13,622 bases of DNA from Thermoflexus hugenholtzii JAD2 (GTDB taxonomy: Bacteria; Chloroflexota; Dehalococcoidia; UBA2979). This document shows, piece by piece, positions 6,896 through 12,116 of this stretch (within the stretch, counting starts at the first letter, position 1; every line of letters begins with the position of its first letter). Location: the NCBI GenBank assembly GCA_945889565.1, contig CAMDBZ010000019.1, positions 1 to 13,622 on the forward strand, written 5' to 3'. The notes below the pieces were generated by a model, which saw only the letters and a program-made list of their open reading frames with translations, ran no database searches and had not been told where the DNA came from. Both the position numbers and the translations under genes were made by a program.

Positions 6896-6930
6896 TGCTA
6901 CCATCGTGCCGCCGGCGCAGGCGCTACAGT
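6896..6930 (+). promoter_or_regulatory. Two candidate -10 elements before the DUF3224 gene
   Basis: TGCTACCAT (6896-6904, an extended -10 form) and CGCTACAGT (6922-6930) lie in the 73-nt gap after the RNA ligase-like gene. The second would place a start a few bases before the GGAGG ribosome binding site (6936-6940), giving a short leader. No -35 boxes are evident. They suggest that the DUF3224 gene has its own promoter. Confidence 0.35.
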
Positions 6931-6948
6931 CTGCTGGAGGTAGTCCCC

Positions 6949-7341
6949 ATGAAGCAGCTCACCGGCGAGTTCAACATCACCGGCTGGGACGAGCACACAT
7001 ACAGCGAGCGCGACCCGGGCAAGCTGACGCGAGCCAGCGTCACCTACGACTGCGCGGGCGGCATCGCGGGCCACGGCAGCGCCGAATGGCTCATGTGCTA
7101 CCGCGAGGACACGACCGCCGACTTCGTCGGCCTGCAGACCATCGAGGGCACGCTCGACGGCCGCAGCGGAAGCTTCGTTGTGAGCTCGGTCGGCACGTTC
7201 GATGGCACGCAGGCCGGCGGCCAATGGACCGTGCTCGCGGGATCGGGACGCGGCGGACTGGCCGGCATCACCGGCGACGGGGCGTTCCAGGCTCCACACG
7301 GGTCGCCGGCGTCGTTCCGGCTCTCGTACGAGCTCGCGTAA
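6949..7341 (+). CDS. DUF3224 domain protein
   Basis: A 130-residue protein matching the DUF3224 family along its whole length. The N-terminus is GEFNITGWDEHTY; then come GKLTRASVTYDCAGGIAGHG, AEWLMCYREDTTADFVGLQ, IEGTLDGRSGSFVV, a TFDG and WTVLAGSGRGGLAGI block, and the end GAFQAPHGSPASFRLSYEL. Family members are small beta-barrel proteins, allene-oxide-cyclase-like in fold, with no established reaction. There is no signal peptide or membrane segment, so it is likely cytoplasmic. The ATG at 6949 is chosen because GGAGG (6936-6940) lies 8 nt upstream and because the family begins at this point. The longer frame upstream runs back into the RNA ligase-like gene and is not coding. Confidence 0.93.
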   Translation: MKQLTGEFNITGWDEHTYSERDPGKLTRASVTYDCAGGIAGHGSAEWLMCYREDTTADFVGLQTIEGTLDGRSGSFVVSSVGTFDGTQAGGQWTVLAGSGRGGLAGITGDGAFQAPHGSPASFRLSYELA

Positions 7342-7605
7342 GCGCTGTGCACGTTGCGCGCGGCACCAATCGAGGCGCTTGCCCGCAGGTGTACGCTTGA
7401 TGCATGAGGCCGTTCGCGCGCACACCGCGCAACGTACCGCGCCACCACGCGCTCAACCGCGCTCCACGGAGTGCGGGACTGCACGACGTAACTGCATCCG
7501 CGCACCACACCACCACCCCGAATCACCCGAGCAACACCGCGGTGCCGCACACCGTGGCGCCTTCGTCGTTTCACGGCACAGCGAACACGGGAAAGAGGTG
7601 ACGAC
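7342..7605. other. Gene-poor gap between the DUF3224 and SWIM genes
   Basis: These 264 nt are clearly less GC-rich than the flanking genes. A 65-codon frame from ATG 7404 to TGA 7601 is open, preceded at 6 nt by TACGCT (7392-7397), a -10-like element. Its product is an unusual mix of His, Pro, Thr, Arg and Asn with few hydrophobic residues, and 14 of its codons end in A or T, so I do not call it a gene. No RNA gene, repeat or terminator hairpin was recognised. Confidence 0.5.
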
Positions 7606-7857
7606 ATGGACTCCGGCATGATCGGCAAGCTCGCGAAAGCACACCGCTACGCCGACGAGCCTGAGCGCTTCCGCATCGCGCAGCTCGAGGTCGCCGTGCA
7701 CGGCGACAACAGCGATCACACCATCACGCTCGCCGATGGCCGCTGGCACTGCGACTGCGAGTTCTTCGGCACGCACCGCGCGTGCGCGCACACCATGGCG
7801 CTCGAGCGCGTGCTGGACGCCATGCTGCCGCAGTCCGTGCGCGCCGCCGTCGCCTAG
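7606..7857 (+). CDS. SWIM zinc-finger mini-protein
   Basis: An 83-residue protein made almost entirely of a SWIM domain. The ligand pattern CxCx8CxH is intact at Cys49, Cys51, Cys60 and His62 (WHCDCEFFGTHRACAH), followed by the helix TMALERVLDAML. The N-terminal half (about 4-46) gives a basic helix and two short strands ending ITLADGRWHC, as in other SWIM proteins. SWIM domains bind zinc and are found in proteins that contact DNA or other proteins; stand-alone bacterial members have no assigned role. The ATG at 7606 is supported by AAAGAGGTG at 7592-7600. The gene stops 18 nt from the convergent fabF stop. Confidence 0.88.
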   Translation: MDSGMIGKLAKAHRYADEPERFRIAQLEVAVHGDNSDHTITLADGRWHCDCEFFGTHRACAHTMALERVLDAMLPQSVRAAVA

Positions 7858-7872
7858 CCGCGCGGCCCGCAC

Positions 7873-7891
7873 GCGCTACGGCTCGTAGCGC
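7873..7891. terminator. Short hairpin between convergent SWIM and fabF genes
   Basis: GCGCTACG (7873-7880) pairs with CGTAGCGC (7884-7891) around a GCT loop. It includes the fabF stop codon. It sits at the meeting point of two convergent genes only 18 nt apart and could serve as a compact two-way end, but there is no T-run and an 8-bp palindrome can arise by chance in such GC-rich DNA. Confidence 0.3.
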
Positions 7892-9138
7892 CCCAGCACC
7901 AGCACCGCGTTCTGGCCGCCGAAGCCGAACGAATTCTTCATCACCGTGCGCACGTCTGCGCGCCGCGCGTACAACGGCACGTAATCGAGATCGCAGCCCT
8001 CGCCCGGATGCTCCAGGTTCACCGTCGGCGCGATCGTGCCGGTACGCAACGTCTGCACCGCAGCCACCGTCTCCACGCCGCCCGCCGCGCCCAGCAAGTG
8101 CCCCAGCTGCGACTTCAGCGCCGTCACCGGCAGCGCATACGCGCGCTCCCCGAAGACCGCCTTCAGCGCCCGCGTCTCCGCCACGTCGCCCAGCTCCGTC
8201 GCCGTCGCGTGCGCGGACACGTAGTCGATCGCCTCCGGCGTGAGCGCCGCGTTCGCAAGCGCTGCGCGCATCGCGCGCGTCGCGCCGTTGCCGTCTTCCG
8301 GCGGCGCCACCAGGTACAGCCCGTCCGCGCTCACGCCGTAGCCCAGCACCTCCGCCAGCGGCTCCGCCCCACGCGCTTGCGCGTGCTCGAGCGCCTCGAG
8401 CACCAGCATGCCCGCCCCCTCCGCCGGCGCGAAGCCGTCCCGATCGCGGTCGAACGGCCGCGATGCGCGCTCCGGCGTGTCGTTGAACCCCGTCGTCAGC
8501 GCGCGCATCGCGCAGAACGCCGCCAGGCCCAGCTCGCTGATCCCCGCCTCCGTGCCGCCCGCGATCATCACGTCCGCCGCGCCGCGCCGGATCACCTCCA
8601 CCGCGTCGCCGATCGCCTGCGTGCCCGCCGCGCACGCCGTCGTCACCGTGTTCGTATACCCCAGCAGCCCCAGCTGGATCGTCACGTTCGCCGCCGGCAT
8701 GTTCGGCAGCATCCGCGCCATCAGCAGCGGATCGACCTTCGACCCGCCGCGCGCGACCAGCGTGCGCATCGCCTGCTCCGTGTCCACCATGCTGGACCCG
8801 CCCGTCCCGCACACCATCCCGGCGCGCGTGCGGTCCAGGCCCTCCAGCGTCAGCCCCGCCTGCGCCACCGCCTGCCGTGCCGCCGCCACCGCGAGCTGCG
8901 ACGCGCGCGCCATCCGCCGCGCATCCTTGCGATCCATGTGCTCCGCCGCCTCGAACCCCTGCACCTCGCCGCCCACCTGGCACGGGTAGCCCGTCGGGTC
9001 GACCAGCGTCAGCCGGGCGAGGCCGGACTCACCCGCCGTCGCGCGCGTCCACAGCTCGTCCACCGAGTTGCCCAGCGGCGAGAACACACCCATGCCGGTG
9101 ATCACCACCCGCCGCCGCCCGTTCGTCCCCGCTGCCAT
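7876..9138 (-). CDS. fabF: Beta-ketoacyl-ACP synthase II (FabF type)
   Basis: A 420-residue thiolase-fold condensing enzyme that elongates acyl-ACP with malonyl-ACP in type II fatty-acid synthesis; cytoplasmic and homodimeric. It opens RRVVITGMGVFSPLGNSVDELW, the family start. The Cys-His-His triad is present: Cys169 in TTACAAGTQAIGDA, His310 in SAHATATELGD, and His347 in KSQLGHLLGAAGGVE. The GFGGQN loop is at 405-410. The length is typical of FabF (410-425). One oddity is that the first His motif reads HATAT where HGTST is usual. The ATG at 9138 is preceded by GGAAGG on the minus strand and lies 24 nt after the FolC-like stop, so the two genes are probably one operon. A specialised (polyketide or CLF-like) synthase is less likely because the active-site Cys is kept. 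Confidence 0.94.
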   Translation of the reverse strand: MAAGTNGRRRVVITGMGVFSPLGNSVDELWTRATAGESGLARLTLVDPTGYPCQVGGEVQGFEAAEHMDRKDARRMARASQLAVAAARQAVAQAGLTLEGLDRTRAGMVCGTGGSSMVDTEQAMRTLVARGGSKVDPLLMARMLPNMPAANVTIQLGLLGYTNTVTTACAAGTQAIGDAVEVIRRGAADVMIAGGTEAGISELGLAAFCAMRALTTGFNDTPERASRPFDRDRDGFAPAEGAGMLVLEALEHAQARGAEPLAEVLGYGVSADGLYLVAPPEDGNGATRAMRAALANAALTPEAIDYVSAHATATELGDVAETRALKAVFGERAYALPVTALKSQLGHLLGAAGGVETVAAVQTLRTGTIAPTVNLEHPGEGCDLDYVPLYARRADVRTVMKNSFGFGGQNAVLVLGRYEP

Positions 9139-9162
9139 CCCCGCCGCCTTCCGCGCGCGCCC

Positions 9163-10527
9163 CTAGCGTAGCCCCAGCGCGCGGTCCCCCGCGATCCCCA
9201 GCACTAGCTCGCGCGCCTCCGACACCGTGTACAGGCTCCCGGCCACCACCACGCAGCCTCGCTCACCGGCCAGCGCCCGCGCCAGCTCCAGCCCCGCGCG
9301 CACGTCCGCCGCCCGCTGCACGTCCGCCCCCGCTGCGCGGAACGCCTCCGCCACCGCCGCCGGGTCCTCCGCGCGCCCGGAGGCCGGCGTCACCACCACC
9401 ACCTGTTCGCCCGCCACGCCGAGTGCCCCCGCGATCGCGTCGACATCCTTGCCCGACAACAGCCCCACGAGGAACACCCGCGGCCGCGGCAGCGCCAGTT
9501 CACGCGCCGCCTCCGCGAAGCGCTTCGCCGCGAGCGGCGTGTGCAGCCCGACGAGAATCCCCAGCGGCCGGCCCGCCACCACCTCGAACCGCCCCGGCCA
9601 GCGCACGCCCGCCAGCCCCTGCACCACCGCCGCCGCCGGCAGCTCCGCGCGCCCCTCGGCCGGCCCCGCCGCCGCCCACGCCAGCTCCGCGGCGCGCACC
9701 GCGGCCGCCGCGTTCTCCAGCTGGTGCGCGCCCAGCAGCGGCAGCTTGAGCGCGCGATACGTCCGCACCGGGGTACGCAGGTCGAACGTCTGGCCCTCCA
9801 ACGTCTGGCTCAGCGGCCGCAGCGCGCACTCCTCCGGCACCTCGTGCAGCGTCGCGCCCACCGCCGCTACGTGCTCGCGCACCGCGTCCAGCGCGCTCGC
9901 GCGCATCGGCGCGACGACCACCGCGCACGGCCCCCGCACGATGCCCGCCTTCTCCCGCGCGATCGCGGCGTACGTGTCGCCGAGGATCTCCGTGTGCTCC
10001 AGGTCGATCGGCATGATCACCGCCACGTGCTTCTGTGCGACCGCATTCGTGGTGTCGAGTCGCCCGCCCAGCCCCACCTCCAGCACCTGCCAGTCGCAGC
10101 CCGCCTCCGCCCCCGCCAGCCACCCCGCCACCGTCAGCAGCTCGAAGTACGACCACGCCGCTACCGCCGCGTCGTCCAGCAACCGCTCAACGATCGCCGC
10201 GAACGCCGCGTACCCCAGCGGCGCACCGTCGATCGCGATGCGCTCCCGCGCCTGGTGCAGGTCCGGCGACGTCAGCAGCAACGTGTGCGTCCCCGCTGCG
10301 CGCAGGATCGACTCCACCATCGCGGCGGTCGAACCCTTACCCTTCGACCCCGCCACGTGCACCGTGTGCCGCCGGTCCGGCCGCCCGATCCCATCGAGGT
10401 ACGCGTTCACGTGATCGATGCGGAAGCGCCGCGCCTCGTTCGGGTCGCCCGTCCGCTCAAAGCCCCCGCGCCCCAGCAGCCGCCGCATCGCGTGGACGTA
10501 CGCGTGGAGCTCGTGGTCGTTCGTCAC
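9163..10527 (-). CDS. folC: FolC-like Mur-ligase family protein (folylpolyglutamate/dihydrofolate synthase relative)
   Basis: 454 residues from GTG 10527. In the family, FolC adds glutamate to folates, or to dihydropteroate, using ATP. The overall order of motifs is FolC: helix FRIDHVNAYLDGIGRP (35-50), P-loop HVAGSKGKGST (57-67), TSPDLHQARERI (86-97), FELLTVAGW (128-136), EVGLGGRLDTTNAV (150-163), DLEHTEILGDT (175-185), the carbamylated-lysine motif EKAGI (Lys193), WPGRFEVV (310-317) and VAGSLYTVSEAREL (428-441). Several signatures deviate: SPHL reads SPDL, LDH reads LEH, DGAHNP reads VGLHTP (326-331), and DKD reads GKD. A -10-like TACACT lies 6 nt before the GTG. It is divergent from the thioesterase gene and leads into fabF. 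The fold family is certain; the folate substrate is less so. Confidence 0.85.
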   Translation of the reverse strand: MTNDHELHAYVHAMRRLLGRGGFERTGDPNEARRFRIDHVNAYLDGIGRPDRRHTVHVAGSKGKGSTAAMVESILRAAGTHTLLLTSPDLHQARERIAIDGAPLGYAAFAAIVERLLDDAAVAAWSYFELLTVAGWLAGAEAGCDWQVLEVGLGGRLDTTNAVAQKHVAVIMPIDLEHTEILGDTYAAIAREKAGIVRGPCAVVVAPMRASALDAVREHVAAVGATLHEVPEECALRPLSQTLEGQTFDLRTPVRTYRALKLPLLGAHQLENAAAAVRAAELAWAAAGPAEGRAELPAAAVVQGLAGVRWPGRFEVVAGRPLGILVGLHTPLAAKRFAEAARELALPRPRVFLVGLLSGKDVDAIAGALGVAGEQVVVVTPASGRAEDPAAVAEAFRAAGADVQRAADVRAGLELARALAGERGCVVVAGSLYTVSEARELVLGIAGDRALGLR

Positions 10528-10533
10528 GGCGAG

Positions 10534-10539
10534 AGTGTA
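10534..10539 (-). promoter_or_regulatory. Candidate leaderless -10 element TACACT for the folC-like gene
   Basis: On the minus strand GGCTACACT is followed by six bases and then the GTG start at 10527. A -10 box at this distance would start the transcript at or next to the initiation codon, leaving no room for a ribosome binding site. No good Shine-Dalgarno sequence is present upstream, which is consistent with this reading. Confidence 0.45.
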
Positions 10540-10583
10540 GCCACCCCCGCCGCGCCGAGCAGCCCCGACGCCGCCTCTGCGCG

Positions 10584-10592
10584 TGCTACCGT
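10584..10592 (+). promoter_or_regulatory. Candidate extended -10 element TGCTACCGT for the thioesterase gene
   Basis: TGC plus TACCGT forms an extended -10 box 28 nt before the ATG at 10621, inside the 93-nt divergent gap shared with the folC-like gene. No -35 box is visible. Unlike the elements at 5379, 10539 and 11171, this one would leave a leader of about 20 nt. Confidence 0.4.
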
Positions 10593-10620
10593 CGCGCCGC
10601 GAGCGAACGGCGGCCAGCGC

Positions 10621-11031
10621 ATGAGGAACCCGAGCGACGCCTGGACCGGCGGCGGCAGCCAGTTCGTGACCGACATGGGCATGCGCTACCTCGAGGTCAC
10701 CGCCGAGCACGCCACCGCCGAGCTCGCCATCGAAGACCGCCACAAGACGCCCGTCGGCGCAATCCACGCCGGCGTGCTCGTCGGCGTCGCCGACAGCACC
10801 GCCACCGCCCTCGCCATCACCGCGCGCAGCGCCCTCGAGGGTGGCGACGCCAGCTTCCTCGTCGCCATCGATCTGCACGCGGTGTTCCTCGCCAACCAGC
10901 AGGGCGGCACCATCCGCGCCGAATCGCGCCTCGTGCGCGCCGGGCGCCGCGTCGTCGTCGTGCGCACCGTCGTGACCGGCGACGCCGGCCGCACCCTCTG
11001 CGAAGTCACCACCACCCACGTCCCCGGCTAA
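10621..11031 (+). CDS. PaaI-family hotdog-fold thioesterase
   Basis: A 136-residue single hotdog-fold protein of the PaaI/YbdB acyl-CoA thioesterase type, which hydrolyses acyl- or aryl-CoA thioesters as an oligomer in the cytoplasm. The signature segment is VGAIHAGVLVGVADSTATAL (45-64). The hotdog helix carries His49 and the acidic Asp58, in line with the HGG...D motif of the family, though the usual second Gly is replaced by Ala (HAG). Later strands SFLVAIDLHAVFLA and GTIRAESRLVRAGRRVVVVRT follow the family order. The ATG at 10621 fits the family start; upstream the frame is only shadow sequence. It is divergent from the folC-like gene and is followed 12 nt later by the long palindrome. Confidence 0.9.
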   Translation: MRNPSDAWTGGGSQFVTDMGMRYLEVTAEHATAELAIEDRHKTPVGAIHAGVLVGVADSTATALAITARSALEGGDASFLVAIDLHAVFLANQQGGTIRAESRLVRAGRRVVVVRTVVTGDAGRTLCEVTTTHVPG

Positions 11032-11043
11032 CTGCCCAGCCCG

Positions 11044-11100
11044 CTCACCCCCCGACTCCCCCTCGCCCCGTCCCGGGGAGAGGGGGAGTCGGGGGGTGAG
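11044..11100. repeat. GC-rich palindromic repeat, copy 2 (57 nt, near-perfect)
   Basis: The 57-nt element folds into one hairpin: 11044-11070 pairs with 11074-11100 around a TCC loop, with a single G-A mismatch (11065/11079) in 27 paired positions. It starts 12 nt after the thioesterase stop. The core CCCCCTCGCCCCG / CGGGGAGAGGGGG is the same as in the copy at 2903-2933, with the mismatch at the same place and in the same orientation. It probably acts as a transcript end or RNA stabiliser in addition to being a dispersed repeat. Confidence 0.9.
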
Positions 11101-11167
11101 GGTCCGCCGTCCCGACGAGCGCGACCCCGAGCTTGGGCCCGCCGCGGATGAGCACCCCGCCCGCGCG

Positions 11168-11176
11168 TGCTACCTT
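11168..11176 (+). promoter_or_regulatory. Candidate leaderless extended -10 element TGCTACCTT
   Basis: TGC plus TACCTT (11171-11176) is followed by 7 nt and then GTG at 11184. The spacing is like that seen before the amidohydrolase and folC-like genes, and it decides the choice of start for the next gene. Confidence 0.45.
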
Positions 11177-11183
11177 CCCGCTC

Positions 11184-11918
11184 GTGGCGAACGAACGAGC
11201 CCGCCCCACCTGGCGTCCCGCCGCCCAGCTCCGCGCGGAAGGCCTGCCCGCCGAGCCGCTCAGCGCCCTCGACGGCGCCGCCGTCGGCGACGACGTCACG
11301 CTCGCGCTCTCGCTCGGTCCCCGCAACTCCGTCGGCGCCCGCTACTTCCGCTGCTACCTCACGTCCCCGCTCGGCGCCACCGCGGAGCCCGTCGTCTTCG
11401 GCATGCAGAACAGCGGCCCCTACCCCGGCTACAACTGGGTCGAAGTGATCGCCTACGCCAGCCTGCTGAGCATCGCCGCCCCGGACGCCGCGCCGCGCGC
11501 CGTCGAGGTGCCGCCCGCCGTCGAGCGACGCATCTTCGAGCAGCTCGCGACACTCATCCCCCCGGGCGGCCACCTCATGGCCGAGTACGACTCCCCCGCG
11601 CGCACCAGCACCGCGCGCGCCCTCGCCGCCCGCGTGCCCCCGCTCGCCACCCCGCTCGGCGCGCTGCTCCACGCCGTCGGTTGCGGCGACGCCTTCCGCG
11701 ACTGGTACATCTCCGAAGGCGGCCGCGAGGGCCCGCGCAAGCTCCAGGGCTTCCGCGCCCTCGACGCCGACCATGCGCGCCGCCGCGGGCTGGAGCAGCT
11801 CGTCGCCCTCGAAGCGTTCATCGCCTCCCCCGCAGACCTCGACTGGGGCATCCAGTCGCTCTGCCGCCCGCTCGCCCGGGCCGCTATCGCCGAGCTCAGC
11901 GAGCGCTTCACGCCGTAG
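11184..11918 (+). CDS. Uncharacterised protein, possibly DUF1122-like
   Basis: 244 residues from GTG 11184 to the TAG at 11916-11918. No signal peptide or membrane helix. Visible blocks: LGPRNSVGARYFRCYLTSPL, VVFGMQNSGPYPGYNWVEVI, IPPGGHLMAEYDSPARTSTARAL, a helix ending ALLHAVGCGDAFRDWYISEGGREGPRKLQGF, and a C-terminal helix IQSLCRPLARAAIAELSERF. The pattern of a strand followed by PPGGHLMAEYDS and the PYPGYNWVEVI segment reminds me of DUF1122, a family of archaeal and Chloroflexota-type bacteria with no known reaction, but I cannot confirm this. Alternative starts at TTG 11133 and ATG 11148 would add a Pro-rich stretch that overlaps the promoter-like element. It is followed after 198 nt by the aldolase/phosphatase. 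Confidence 0.75.
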   Translation: MANERARPTWRPAAQLRAEGLPAEPLSALDGAAVGDDVTLALSLGPRNSVGARYFRCYLTSPLGATAEPVVFGMQNSGPYPGYNWVEVIAYASLLSIAAPDAAPRAVEVPPAVERRIFEQLATLIPPGGHLMAEYDSPARTSTARALAARVPPLATPLGALLHAVGCGDAFRDWYISEGGREGPRKLQGFRALDADHARRRGLEQLVALEAFIASPADLDWGIQSLCRPLARAAIAELSERFTP

Positions 11919-12116
11919 CGCCCGCTCGCGGTTTGACCCGCTCGCGCCCGCGCCGCTACGATTCCGGAGGCCTGGCCCGCCCTCGACCACCACGATTGCT
12001 ACACGTGCCGTCGCGGACGGCCCCGTATGCTGCGAGCGACGCCGCCGCGGCCGCGTTGGCCGCCCCTGGCGCGCACCTGACCCCCGCCCCGCATCGAGCA
12101 CCCGGAAGGACTGGCC
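11919..12116. other. Intergenic stretch before the aldolase/phosphatase gene
   Basis: No gene is supported in these 198 nt. Candidate -10 boxes are TACGAT (11957-11962, in the window's GCTACnnT context) and TATGCT (12026-12031), the latter closest to the textbook sequence, but neither has a matching -35 box at normal spacing. No strong hairpin was seen, so the end of the preceding transcript is not marked. Confidence 0.4.
12104..12110 (+). promoter_or_regulatory. Shine-Dalgarno site GGAAGGA of the aldolase/phosphatase gene
   Basis: GGAAGGA lies 6 nt before the GTG at 12117 and fixes that codon as the start. In contrast to the leaderless-looking units nearby, this gene has a conventional leader. 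Confidence 0.65.

Noticed and set aside
7724..8983. Second minus-strand frame over fabF and a plus-strand frame at 8008-9171
   Set aside because: Both are alternative-frame shadows of fabF; neither shows family motifs.
10528..11019. N-terminal extension of the folC-like frame to 11019
   Set aside because: It would run antisense through the whole thioesterase gene; the family start and the TACACT box favour GTG 10527.
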